From assembly GCA_950106755.1 (NCBI GenBank), contig OX467083.1:20951029-21015028 (forward strand): DNA of 64,000 bases. The letters are read 5' to 3'. How positions within the stretch are numbered: the stretch's first letter is position 1; each line of letters opens with the position of its first letter. Below, one piece after another: positions 48,301-59,800 of the stretch. Origin of the DNA: Climacium dendroides. Its lineage: Eukaryota; Streptophyta; Bryopsida; Hypnales; Climaciaceae. The notes beneath the pieces were generated by a model. That model saw only the letters and a list, made by a program, of their open reading frames with translations, made no database searches and had not been told where the DNA came from. The translations under genes and the position numbers were made by a program.

Positions 48301-49268
48301 GATGATCGTCTTGACCATTGGTCAGGATTCCAGTCAGGTGAGTGAGGGTGCCTCCCGATTTGCTACTATTAGAATGATCAGGTTTGAGTATCCTTCTTTG
48401 CAAAGGAAAGGAGATTTCAATGCACCAAGAATGCATCATTTGGATGCTGTATGCAAAAGTTAAGTTATGAGGGTTCAAGCCCGAGACGATCGTCTTGATG
48501 GTTGGTCAGGACTCCAGTCGGGAAATTGAGCTAGCATCTTTATTTCCTATTATAAGAATGATCAGACTTGTGTATATATCTTGTGTATATCTTTATATCT
48601 TGTGTTTTGTGACTCCAATGTTTGATTGGAGTTGCCTTGGATTTGCCCTTACATATTAGCCTGCACATGATTTCTTTCCCTCAATGGTGATCTTCAATTG
48701 GGTTCAAGATTGTTTGGAATTCTTGCACTTGATTTCAATAGGGAGATTGTTGGAACTTGCAATTTCTCTTGCTAGATTTTATGAGTCCTTTCCAAATTTG
48801 GTCCCATGTAGTTCTAACCCTAAATTTTTTGCCTTCAAAATAATTGTTTACGCTCACAGTTATCGCCGCTTTTGGATTTTGGAACTGAAAGCTTGCTCTC
48901 ACCCCGATTAGATTCTGTTGTTTGATCAAATCTAGTGTTTTATTAGATTGGGTAACGTTCCTGAATGGGTGCAGTTGGATCCCAACGGGAGGATGTGCTT
49001 GACCATGGAGGGCTACCGCCGGATAGGCCAGATTGTGAGAGAGCTTGCGGATGCGTTTTCAGGCGGCCGTGTGCTAGTTGTGCAAGAAGGAGGGTATCAA
49101 CTCACGTATTCAGCTTATTGTGCCCATGCCACATTGGAAGGCCTCCTTGACCTGCCTCAACCTTTGCTCACCGACCCCATGGGGTGCTACCCTGAAGACC
49201 TGCCATCTTCCACAGCCAGGATTGCAGAGATTCGGAGCAAGTTGAAAGATTTGAAAAGGGCAATTTAA
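45358..49268 (+). CDS. HDA8: Class II histone/protein deacetylase, HDA8-like, four exons
   Basis: Zinc-dependent deacetylase removing acetyl groups from lysine. Exons: 45,358-45,616, 46,856-47,118, 48,020-48,337 and 48,975-49,268. All introns are GT-AG and the phases close into 377 residues, the length of Arabidopsis HDA8. The start (FFHEAMLQHDNGHGVFDT, then LEPHPENADR) is characteristic of that plant clade. Active-site pieces: RPPGHH with the catalytic His pair at 148-149; the zinc ligands Asp185 and His187 in DIDVHYGNGTAEG; the third zinc ligand Asp277 in GQDSS; and the catalytic Tyr321 in EGGY. There is no transit peptide or nuclear signal, consistent with a cytosolic or mixed location. 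All catalytic residues are present, so it should be active. The exon 3 acceptor (GGCAG|GGA at 48,020) has a weak pyrimidine tract; it was chosen because it keeps the frame and the family alignment. Odd: the leader and every intron hold tandem duplications. Confidence 0.95.
46176..46670. repeat. Tandem duplication of about 278 bp in deacetylase intron 1
   Basis: 'gggaggttgtag.ccac' at 46,176 and 46,454 opens two colinear copies: 'catttccatyca.ag', 'catagact/cattta', 'acaccc.acttgct', 'ccaaccaag', 'cagtcaata.gagacaaga'. Confidence 0.8.
47260..47569. repeat. Diverged tandem duplication of about 206-214 bp in deacetylase intron 2
   Basis: 'ctcacatt.ag.agaagg' at 47,260 and 47,474, and 'gtctcaaaact..gatttggc' at 47,337 and 47,543, bound two colinear copies. 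Confidence 0.75.
48291..48585 (+). pseudogene. Decayed duplicate of the exon 3 end inside deacetylase intron 3
   Basis: 48,475-48,585 repeats 48,291-48,395: 'agcccgaga.gatcgtcttg', 'ggttggtcaggactccagtc', then 'tattagaatgatca'. It therefore copies the exon 3 end, its donor region and the first intron bases, at an offset of about 184 bp. At the copied junction the donor reads CAGTCGGGAAAT, so the GT is lost and this copy should not be used as an exon end. Confidence 0.8.
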
Positions 49269-49932
49269 GCTTTGGTTCTCCCGAGACCCTAAATCCTGAA
49301 CCAAAGGCCTAAACGTTGGACTTGGACTTAATGCCACGTCCCAAGGTTCAAGAAAATCATGTCATTGTCACATTGGCTAGTCACAATCTCCTCTTGTCAC
49401 GTTCTTGTGCTCTGAGAGAGCTGTACAGTACATAGGCAAAGTCTCCAAGATCCGACACTGTACTGTACTGTACAGTTTGGAGGAGAGGTTTGTCATAATG
49501 CCATCTCAAGCCTTCCGGCCCTTCCCGGTCCTTGACTAGTAATCTAGTACATAAATCTTCTTCTCATTCTTAGATCAACCAGAAAATACAGGTATTCTTG
49601 ATTGAGTAGAATGTCTTGACATTATATTCAGTAATGCGCTCAAGTCCCTGGCTCTTGAGCATCAAGCCTGTAATATAAATCACCTGATAAGGTCGGGAGT
49701 CTTTATCTCGGCAGGAACTGATTTCCAATTTTTTATGCTACAGATGGCAGGATGGGGTTATGTAATGTCAGATTCAGAGCATTAGTCACGAGCTATGGTT
49801 AGAACTACCAGTACCATCTGCTGCGTTGCACTGAAGTTCGGACGTCCTCACGTCCCCTACATTGGTAATTGCAATCCCTCCTTTCGTCACTTTACACTCT
49901 GCAGATAAGATAGGATAGAAGTCGAGCAGTGT
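49269..49932. other. 3' side of the deacetylase gene
   Basis: Probably 3' UTR and a short spacer. A small GTACT repeat lies near 49,452-49,472. No other gene was seen. Confidence 0.5.
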
Positions 49933-50163
49933 TGTCATGCCCCCAAATCCAACAGCAGCATTGGAAATAAAGCCAGGGAGTGGAGATTATTTTAGGCAGT
50001 GAGAGCCGATAGACACAATTGACACAAGTTCGAGAGGATGTAATGCTGGTGATTGAATAAATGGGGAATGCTTATTGAGAATCACTCGTGTTCATTATAG
50101 ATAATGGATTGAATGAGTTCTTGAGTATGAGCCCCGAGGAGATGTCAAATTTCTTCCTTTTCA
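49933..50163 (+). repeat. 5' LTR, internally shortened
   Basis: It opens 'tgtcatgcccccaaatccaa'. From 49,958 it matches 56,357-56,560 almost base for base ('gagattattttaggcagtga', 'gaggatgtaatgctggtgat'). It lacks the 1.8 kb that separates the same two blocks in the 3' LTR. No clear primer-binding site follows. Confidence 0.7.
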
Positions 50164-51029
50164 TTTGGTTTCTTTGCCGGGACCCGAATTGGTCGCACTT
50201 GGAATTATCAATCACGGGTCTGTTCACTCTGATGAAGTTCGTCCCAGGGATGTCAAGGCGAAAAGTATGCCAGGTGTTCACTTCCATGGTTATAGCTCTA
50301 GACTGCATGACGTTCGTAGAACCCTGATGAGAGCTACAATCGCGGAGAGCCAAGGGGAATTGTCCCTACATGGGTCTTCAGAGCTGATCATTCTGAAATC
50401 TTTAGTGGACAACTGTACAAGTTATGAAAGTTGGATTATACTCCAGGAAGAATTTGCGAGGCATTATTGGGAGAGGAAACAGGCAAATCGCTCGGCTACG
50501 ATAAATTCCCCGTTTTTCCTTGTCATTAAAGTCCATTATCCAAATCGACAATCATGGTGGTCAAACTCGTCCTAGTCTGGGGAACGAAGCAGAGTTGCAT
50601 TCGTTTTTAGCGTACTGAGGAGAGCTTAAACAATCATATCATCAGTTTGAAACGAGCGTGAGAGTCGAGGAAGGGCTTGTACTGTACAGCTGTTAGCTTT
50701 CCTAAAACGTAATCAACGCATATGGTCAAGAGTAGAAGAACTGAGTTTCAACCACATCAACTCCGAACTTGCTAGGATACTGAGTCTTCCTGAATGGGCG
50801 GAGTCGGTTTGCTTGTTTGGTGATCCCTCTGTTATGTTCGGAGCTCCGAGTAAGATGAAACCGTTTAGGAACATTATGAAGTTAGAACTGAAGCCACGTC
50901 CCGAGGGAAAGGATTGTCCATTTGTCAGAATAAACGCTAGGACAAAACTTTAATAGTAAAGTGTAGAGATGTTCACTAAGGTTCTGTAGAGGAAAAGTAC
51001 GTGGATAGCAAACAGGATGTCTGAGGCAA

Positions 51030-51260
51030 TAATTTGGTATTTAAATTTTGATGGTTCTTATAGTCCCTCTTCTAGAGCCAGTGCAGGAGTGGTAATACGA
51101 AATCTGTCTGAAAAGCGAGTCTTTTGTCAGAAGAATTTAGGAAAGGGGATTGCTAGCAACCAGGCTTGAGCACGCAGCGCTAGAGTCAGGATTAGAAGCC
51201 GCTCTTCGTTTGGGAATCAAAACCGTCCGGGTTCAGGGGATTCCAAATTGGTGTGCTGTC
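51030..51260 (+). pseudogene. RNase-H-like fragment upstream of gag
   Basis: The frame reads YLNFDGSYSPSSRASAGVV, the first-Asp motif of plant-type RNase H. It continues past a frameshift with a segment in which a Glu and later an Asp (GDSKLV-like) motif would follow. Frameshifts and stops break it. Its position before gag is unusual for a Gypsy element. Confidence 0.55.
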
Positions 51261-51646
51261 AAGTAGCAGGCGAGTGACGAGTGAGATCATCAAATTTGCA
51301 AGCTATTCTTAGGGGCCGCTCACATGCTCACCCGGTGGGCAAAGAAAGCAACTAAAAGACAAGAACAGTGCCACTGATGATCGGTAACCGTGGAAGTAGG
51401 AGAGAGAGTTCTACCGATCCCGGTGTATTCCACACTGTAGAAGCAGCATAAAAGTGCTTTCTATAAATCGACCCTGTGGACTTCTCCCACCCACCGATAC
51501 ATGTGAGGAGGCCCTTATTCGGGTGATGCTGCTCGTAAGTAGGTTTGAGCGTTTTTCAATTAACAGCATCTCTCGTAGTAAAAACAAGATAGCACACAGC
51601 TTGCTAAAAATGCTTGTGCTTAAGTGAGTTATGACATTAGAGATCC

Positions 51647-52267
51647 ATGCATCAGCATTTCGGAGAGGGATATTTTAAGTCGACAAGCAAGTCGACAGAG
51701 ACTGACATTTTCTGTAGTCGTAGCATCAATACGATAACTATAACGAAACGTGAGAGCAACGTGGTAGCCATGCCGTTTTTTCAGGGAGAGGACAAAGCAG
51801 ATCCAGAGGCAAATATGAGAGAATTCAAGAGGGCTGGCATGGCTTATGGCGACAGAGATGAAACCTCCTGGTTGCAACTTTTCTGGGATTTCTCGGAAGA
51901 AGCTGCATTCAGGTGGTATGAGCGACAGTCGATTGGGATTAAGGCTAGCTGGGAAGTGTTAAAAGAAGGCCTTCATATTAGACTGTTTCAATCCAAGGAA
52001 AGTTACTTGACCCTCTTAGGTTCGCTGAGTACAATGAGGCAGTTAATCGGAGAAAGCGATCGTGCGTACAGTGAACGGGTGCGTACGCTTCAATCCATAG
52101 TTACATTGAAAGCGGTGGATCAACGCAGCGTGAGATCATTGGGAGTGATTTCAAGCTTACCGGCCATTGTTAATGGAGTTACGTCAAAGCTTGACTTTCC
52201 AGTGGAGAATCAGGAGGAGGATACCCGATCACATATATTGGGTCGACCTTGGTTGCGGAAAAGTTGA
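51647..52267 (+). pseudogene. gag remnant fused to the last residues of protease
   Basis: From about codon 42 (MPFFQGEDKADPEANMREFK) it has a retrotransposon gag-like domain with SWLQLFWDF and FRWYERQ. Near the end the reading jumps to HILGRPWLRKS, the C-terminal motif of the retroviral-type protease, then stops. The zinc knuckle and the protease active site are missing, so an internal deletion is likely. Confidence 0.7.
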
Positions 52268-52599
52268 GGCAGTGAGCTAGCTATTGGTACAACGACAAGA
52301 TGAAGATCGGCCCGCATCTCAAAAGAGTAAATATCGAAGTAATACCGCAATCCATCGGGAAGAGCGAAGGTTATGGGTCACCAGAAGACTCTTCTGATTT
52401 CATAAGTGACTTATCTTGGAGCTCTCCTGAATCCTCAGACGAAGAATATTCATCAAGTGACGAGTCCTCGGTCGATGTGTTCGGCCTGAAGACGGGACAG
52501 TCCTCAGTTGATCGGGCAAGAACAACCGTGTGACAAAATTGAAATTCGGCCCACCATTGAGCTCTAGTGAAAGGAAAGACTTTGAGAACTTAGTATTAA

Positions 52600-53110
52600 A
52601 GTTCTCACTTATATTAGTATTAAAGACAACCTTCACAACTCCGTTCAGGACTTTTGCGTGGCTTCGTTTGCCATTTGGCTTACGTAACGCGGGAGGGACA
52701 TTCTAGCGCGTCAAGAATATCCTATTCGCTACTTTCCTGGGTAAATTCATCCGTGTTTATTTGGACGATTTCTGTATGTACGGCAAGAGAAATGAACACC
52801 TGCAGCAGCTTCGAGTGATTTTTGAAAGATTAAAGACTTTCAAGGACAGTCTTTCGCTATAGAAGTGCAGTTTTGGTTTCGAGGAGGCTCCTCATCTCGA
52901 TCACGTTGTCTTCACTAGTGGCTTGAAAACAAACGCTAGAAGGACAAAGAGAATCCGGGAGTTGCAGCGACCAACTAATATAAGTGAAGTGAAGAATCTT
53001 TGGGGCATGGTCGTTATCAAAGTAGACTTATGGGGAATCTTGTGAGTCATGGGCATCCTATTACACGTTTATTAAGTAAAACAATTCCCTTCGCTTGGGA
53101 TTCGAGCTGT
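52600..53110 (+). pseudogene. Reverse transcriptase remnant
   Basis: Recognisable pieces are FAWLRLPFGLRNAGGTF, then VYLDDFCMYG (the catalytic YxDD box), then a connection segment 'ITRLLSKTIPFAWDSSCDQA'. Stop codons and frameshifts interrupt it, and the N-terminal fingers are absent. Confidence 0.8.
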
Positions 53111-53499
53111 GATCAAGCTTACAGTTTACTATTGAAGTGCAATGCGCAGAAGCCGGTTTAAAGCACCTTATTCAACAAGCACACCCATTTGGAAGAGCCG
53201 CACGCATAGTCGCAATACTACAGCTATATGATTTGGTGATTAAAGGAGTAAAAGGCCAAACAGCTTTATCAACTCAAGTCTTATTAGAGCTGGGTAAGCA
53301 TCTAACCGGGAAGGAAGGCTCCTTGTCCTTGTCTGCGGAAAGTGACTGCTTTCACTTTTCGAAGGCGAACAAAGCCCAACCCAGTGGAGGATTTTACTCG
53401 GACATTACTAAAACCTTTGTAGAAGATTTTAGTTCCCCAGAGAGATGTTCCTCCAGCGAGCGGGGGTCACTTTGCTACACCCACTACTACACCAAAAAT

Positions 53500-54440
53500 C
53501 CTTTTAGTTTGTTGCTTCTGGCCCACGCTATTCCGAGATAGCGCGGAGAATTGTTGATCTTGTGATACCTGCCAAGCTTACGAGAGAGTAGGGACACAAC
53601 TCACACGGTTTTTCAGACCGGTCCTGCCTACGGGAGTGTTCGAAAAGCGCCGGGAGTGGATTTCGTGGACCTACTCCCCACTTCTTCCAAGCTCAATAAG
53701 TGTATCTAGTTGCCTCGGGTTATATGACAAAGTGGGTTGAAACTGCCGCAGTCCGACGTTGCACTCAACAAGTAGCTGCGGACTTCATCTTTTCACATGT
53801 CGTTTGCCGGTACGGCTGCCCGTTGGAAATAGGGACTGACAGTGGATCGCATTTGGGAGTGGCATGCATGGTTACGGATCTCTTGCAAAAGATGTCAGTT
53901 AAACATTGCCGAGCCAACGCTTCTTACCCTCAAGCGAATGGTTTGGTAGAGCGAGCCAATGGGATATTGTGCAACATTCTTGCGAAGGTGATCCAAAACA
54001 AACGACAGGCCTGGGACGAGAACCTGAGCAAGGCCATGTGGGCTTATCGTACGGCATTTCAAACTACCACTGGATTCACCCCGTTCCGTCTGGCGTATGG
54101 TTTTGCTGAGACCATATCATTATCCTGTTGGAGCTGGAGATACCATCGTTGCGTGTGGCCTTGGAGCACAACCTGGGGATCCATGAAGAAGCTTTAACCG
54201 CGAGATCAGCTTTTTTGGAGGGGTAAGACGAGGATCGCAGATTTGCTATCTTGAAGAATGATCGAAGCAGTGCAGGCAAGAAGGAAGGAAGGAAGGCTGT
54301 GCACGACAGAGCAGGTAAAGGTGTGGAGTTTGCTGAAGGCGACTTGGTGATGCTGATTGACGATTGGCTGAAGAAGCAGAAAGGGCAAAAGGCCCATACC
54401 AGGTGACTCGCAAATTTAACAATGGTTAGACTTGGTTGGT
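53500..54440 (+). pseudogene. Integrase remnant
   Basis: Remains of the zinc-binding CxxC (SCDTCQAYER) are followed by the catalytic core: DFVDLLP-type first Asp region broken by a stop, IGTDSGSHLG with the second Asp, and VERANG with the Glu. The longest intact piece is 53,700-54,197. The C-terminal part (GDLVMLIDDW) is in another frame. Confidence 0.8.
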
Positions 54441-54547
54441 CGCCGTGTAAACGGGACGAAACTCAAGCTGTACACAACGCGAGCACGACCGCTAAAAGCT
54501 TGGACAGTTCCTCCACTAGCATCTAAGTATCCCAAGCTTGGTGGAAA

Positions 54548-56560
54548 TGTCGTGCCCCCAAATCCAACACCCTCTCTCTGGGAACACCAACCGGTTGTGG
54601 AGAGCCCAGGTTATCTGGGAAGCAAGCAGTTAGTTCAGGTTAGAGGCAGTGGCTCCATTGGGAGATGGGACGTCAGGCATCCGTCCGTCCAGGTTCGAGG
54701 GCCAGGAGGGGCCAGCAGCTTGCCATTACGCCTGGAGCCGGCCTTGTGAGCAGTGCGGGTAATTAAGTTACCGTAAAGCTCCTCGCAGTGCGCACCCTGG
54801 CTAACCTGGAAGTTGTCGGTTACCGGTTACTAGGTTCCTAGAAATAAGGTAGAACCACCCATAACTGACCGAATAAGCAACTGTGGGCATGATGTGGATG
54901 ATGTGGATGATGCGGAGTACAACAACGAAGGAAACATTTTCAACGAAGGAAATATTTTCACATGTGCACTTGTGGAGAGATAGAAACGAGGGGATTGTCA
55001 AGTTTTGGTAATTTCATCACTTGAACGAAATTACTATGAATTTTGGAATGCAAAAGTTGGTTTGGAGCCCATGTCCAATGTGTAAACTACTTTAAAACCG
55101 CTCATTTACAAGACTACTTCTTGTTCACTTTGCCACTCCAAACCAAACAAATGTGTCATGAAAAGAATGGAGGAATTGATGGGTGGAAATCAAGAACTCA
55201 TGTTTGAAAATTAGTCCCATCCTCTCTTGAATTTCAGCCCTCCTATTGATTGTTGATGGGGCTGTGGTTGGTGATGGGTGGTTTTACCTTAGTGGCATCT
55301 AGGTGAGGGTTTGGCCCCTCTAGCTTTGTATTTCCTCACTTCACAGATTGGAGCCTAAAAGGCTAGCCAAACATCTAGGCCATTGAAAAAATTTCAATGG
55401 AGACCCCCCATCCAGAATTGGAGCTTGGGATGCCCAATGGAGACCGGCTCTTAGAGCCGGTCTCCATTGGGCATCCCAAGCTTCGATGCTTGGAGGAAGG
55501 TTGGATGGGGCTAGATAAGCGAATGGTCTCCATTAGTACTACTTTCAGAAATTGAAGAAACCAAAGCAACCAAAGCTCAATGAAGTGGTGGCAGTGCAAT
55601 TGGTGACTATATGGATATGCTACAATTCTATTAATTACAATCTTGTTTGTCTTATTTCAAAATTAACCCCGGACCCTCCAAACTACAATCAAAGCCCAGT
55701 AGCTATACAAAGCTAGAGGTCTAGCCAGAGGAGAGCCTAGAGCATACAATGGAATGGAGACCGCCTGGACCTCCACGTTTGAGGGGTCCAAGAACCCAAT
55801 GGCAACTGGCCCTTAGAAGTTACTAAGGTAGTCTATCCATATTCTAGCTATACTCCAATAACTATTCCTATTTTTTTACCATAAATTGTTACTACAAGAG
55901 TGAAAAATTGTTCAATGATAAATTAATGTCAATTTGGGATTTTAGTGCACAATTTAATGAGTGGTTGGGGGATTGAGCTTGATTTGGAAGTGGACACAAT
56001 TTTAGTGTAAATAATGTCAAGTTATGAGTCGGGGGACAATTTGTGCAATCCTAGGCAATTACATGCACATGTTGTTCAAGTTTAAGGTTTGCATGCCTTC
56101 ATTTTTTAACTACATTTGCATCATTGTTGAACAACTTTGTGACCTATTGTTGTGAGCTTTAGAAAATCAAATCTAATTCAATTTAAGTCCAAAAATTATG
56201 AATCAAATTGTGATGGATGTGTCTTACTCTCTTCTTTCCTTGAAAATTTGTTTAAAAATGCTTAGATTTGCATAAAAAAATCCTAAGGCAATATGCTCTT
56301 AAATGGGCGGTATCAGTACTTCTTTGGGATACACTCTGTAGTAACTGAGTGGAAGGGAAATAAAGCCAAGGAAGAGGAGATTATTTTAGGCAGTGAGAGC
56401 CGATAGACACAAGTGACACAAGTTCGAGAGGATGTAATGCTGGTGATTGAATAAATGGGCAATGCTTATTGAGAATCACGCGTGTTCATTATAGATAATG
56501 GACTGAATGAGTCCTTGAGTATGAACCCCGAGAAGGAGATGACAAATTTCTCCCTTTTCA
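54548..56560 (+). repeat. 3' LTR with large AT-rich insertion
   Basis: The start 'tgtcgtgcccccaaatccaa' follows a purine-rich 'ggtggaaa'. The end block 56,357-56,560 matches the 5' LTR. Between about 54,840 and 56,340 lies AT-rich DNA unlike an LTR, including a segment (55,015-55,165) shared with 7,870-8,035 and the hairpin at 55,424. I infer a nested insertion of one or more repeats, although loss from the 5' LTR is also possible. Confidence 0.6.
55424..55480. other. Perfect 27-bp palindrome with a 3-base loop
   Basis: 'cttgggatgcccaatggaga' plus 'ccggctc' pairs exactly with 55,454-55,480 around the loop TTA. Weaker pairing extends outwards to about 55,395 and 55,540 ('caatggagacc' against 'ggtctccatt', 'ccccatcca' against 'tggatgggg'). 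It is a foldback of about 145 bp. Confidence 0.8.
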
Positions 56561-56840
56561 GAGCTAGACTGAAATATCAGGAGTAGGCCATCGACGAAAC
56601 GACAAGTACTAGATGTCGGTGCAATCGAAACTAAGTCTACTTCGGAAAACTTAGAAAATTCTGTATAGTATAGTACAAGATGAAAAGAACCCAACTGATC
56701 TGATCTGGCACAAAAAAATTCTGAATTCTAACTCCCTCTATTGTACAACTCTTCGGAGCAATTCTTGCTCATGTGCTTTTTAATAAGGCATGAGAGTGTA
56801 TGGCCTACCTAGTGAATTGTACTTGGAAATCACGACGAAT

Positions 56841-59800
56841 TCAATGGGCGTAATAATTTGTCACCAAAAGAATCGCTATGCATACAACTAGTGGACTGAA
56901 TGATGAAGACAAGACGCCCGCTGACGACGGTAGAGGAGGAGGCGCTGTTGGCGGACTGGGTGGAGGAGGTGTTCTCGGTGTTGCGACAGGAGTGGGGACA
57001 ACACTACAAATACCTGGGCCTGTGCTACCCTGTATCACAAAAGAAATGAACATTCAAAACGGGACAAGTAGAGAGCGAAGGGTTACTGAGTCGCGAAGAC
57101 CGCTCTATATTCTAGTTCAACTGAGGGTGCTTTCGTATTGTACAACTTGCAGTCTTGGGAGAGCGGTTATCATATGCCAAAACTTGATTCACGAGGGAAA
57201 AATCTAGTCTATTATAACATGGAAAGAGGAGAAACACTTCGGTAAAAAGGAGGGGTCTTACCTCGCATGATCGAATGTCCTCGCAACCACATTGTAACTG
57301 TCCATTTAGAGTGTCCACCGCCGCAAAAACTCCTTTGCTGGTACTTCTCTGCGTTAGATAACATAAATACAAAATCAAGCATAAGTGAATACAGATTTAC
57401 TCACTGTGCTTCAATGTACTCAGTTAAAAAGACAGATTCGACATTGAATCATTGAGGCTTCAATCTTCAATTAGCCATGTGTAGCGACTCCGGCCCATTA
57501 ATCACTTCAGTATCACGCACCTGGTAATAGTCAACAGCTAGGAAGTTAGCCCAACGATTCCCTGCTGCAGTGTGGCAAACATTGAGGGCCTTGCTGAGCA
57601 TATCGGAATTGTCTACGCAAGCCGTCGTCCTATTAGGGTTCGAGGGAAAATAATTCTCCAGAATCAGCGACTTGGTTTTATTTGTCAAGGCGGCGGATTC
57701 TGCTCGGGGTACACAAGTCTCGGACAAAGTTCCATCTGCAAAAACAAACACATTGTATCTTAGGGTCTGAAAGACTCATTTGGAAATTATAACAGTGCCA
57801 GCATTTTGTTTTGAGGATGGATACGTTCATTTCTGACAAGCTTGAGGGCATTGACTCACATCCTGTCCATGGCGAAGATTACTTATGGCAAGATTTTCTA
57901 TTGTAGTATCCTGAAACCAGCTAAGTCACCTCAAGAAAGGGGCAATATATCCACTTACATTGATTTTCCAGCACATAATTCCACTGGTATGCGATGCCCT
58001 CACCGGCCTCTTTTCTCTTGTCTGAAGTGAATATCAATAGTCTCTGATTGCTTGCGATCATTGCAGAAATTGTAGGCCAATCACTTCCGTCGGTGGGCAT
58101 GCTGGATAATGGTAACATGTACTTACTCAGACCGGCAGCTGTCAGGGCAGTGGTGAGAGCGTTCGTAGTGTTTACATAGTCCTCGAAGAATATGGTGACA
58201 ACTTCAGTCGGATTTGCCGCCAGGAACGTCTCTATCTCCGTTAACGTACCGTTAAGCGGCCGCTGGTCCAGTACAACGAGAATTCAATAGTCTTAGTAAG
58301 CAAGTAGTATGATAATGCTCAAGATGTGGATGTATGAATGGTTGGTTTTTTTTCCTTCGAACGAAAAGACCTTGGCAATTGCGAACATGCACAGATTTAC
58401 AAGAGATTTGCACGAGTGCATTTCTCCACATTGAACGCAGTGATGGAGCGTTATTACATTATAACCCACATTTATGTGACGTAAGCATGTGAAATGTCTC
58501 AAAAAAACTTCCTGACATACTTTCTGCATACCAGAAAATTTCGAAGGATCGTACGCGCGAATGAATCTGTATCAATTCGAGAGTCTAGGGGGAGCACCGA
58601 TTTTCGGTTCATGAAACTGTAAACAGCTACACTAAGGACCAGATAACAAAATTCAATATTGAAGATCATCTCAGAAGCACTTACAAATGCAGTGAAGTCG
58701 TAGCATTGGCGATAAACAGAATGACAAAGCCATATGTCTCCGTCCAGCTCGTAAATATCAAGCATAAGGCCCCGAACGCCCTTCTGCGAAAATCTCAAGC
58801 GATCAACAAGTCAGTCGCACGTTCCAATGCCCTAAATTTGATCAGTCCCAAGTATTCACGAAGTTCAGAGAATATTTAATAGTTGATTTATTTTTCTCCA
58901 TACCTCTGACCTTGAGGCTAATATCGTCACGCGAATGCATTAGATAGGAAAATGATTCATATAAAAGACAATGCGCACAAATACAACTGAAGGCATTGAT
59001 AGTACTCTGAAACCGCTAGAGGATAAACATATCGATTGTACACTTACGGCCCTAAAATTAACTCAAAACGAAAACATATTAACTATCTTAAGACAAGCTT
59101 ATAGAACATACATTAAGCTGACTGGTGACACTGTCTTCTTGATTCTTTTGGGAGACGATTGTCACTCCTAACAGCGAAGTTTCACCATATATGGCATAAG
59201 CATTATGCGTTGTAATCCATGCGTACTTGTTAAAAGGCAGGGAAAAATTCTGAAAAAGAAAACCAAACTGTAAGAACAACAGGCAAAAAGAACCAAGACA
59301 AGAACTTGAAAAGTTTTATGCAAGTCGAGTCCTGAAATCAGGTCCTTGTTAGCACAGGAAAATATCAAACAAATGGATAGGCGATCCTGACAAGATGCTA
59401 ATGGAGTAGGCTCACAAACCTGTGAGAAAGAGGAAACCGGGGTGGCCGAATCAATGGCGCAAAGAGGGGAAGCTCCATTGCACGAAAAACAATACAGACC
59501 TTGTCCACAATCATTGTCTGTGGTGCAAGGATCTGAGGCCTGCGAAACCGATTCAGATTAATTTAACAGAATCCAACACAAAATTGTCGTTCGCCTGTGC
59601 AATCATGGTATCCGTACGGCCTCCTCAAACCTACCGGAAATGAAACGCGCTAAAGCATTCAAGATAACAATCACGGGAGCCTTTTGACGTAGCGCACAAA
59701 ACGCTCTCTGTCATAAAATTTAGTCGAACTTGCATCTAAAAACCGCCTACTCCTCAAAGTGAACCTTCGAGCGGTATTTGAACACCAAACTTATGCAAGT

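Larger units (their letters stand above)
49933..56560 (+). mobile_element. Degenerate Ty3/Gypsy LTR retrotransposon
   Basis: Two related terminal segments (49,933-50,163 and 54,548-56,560) flank about 4.4 kb with remnants of gag, reverse transcriptase and integrase in the plant Gypsy order. It is heavily decayed: stops and frame changes in every domain, most of the protease missing, and an RNase-H-like segment lying before gag. The LTRs start TGTCATGCCCCC and TGTCGTGCCCCC and both end CCTTTTCA. No 5-bp target duplication is evident (AGTGT against GAGCT). It sits between the convergent deacetylase and PLC-like genes, ending about 280 bp from the latter's stop codon. Not autonomous. Confidence 0.85.

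Noticed and set aside
47864..48478. 204-codon minus-strand frame
   Set aside because: It lies antisense across exon 3 of the deacetylase and its intron flanks. The plus strand carries the catalytic motifs.
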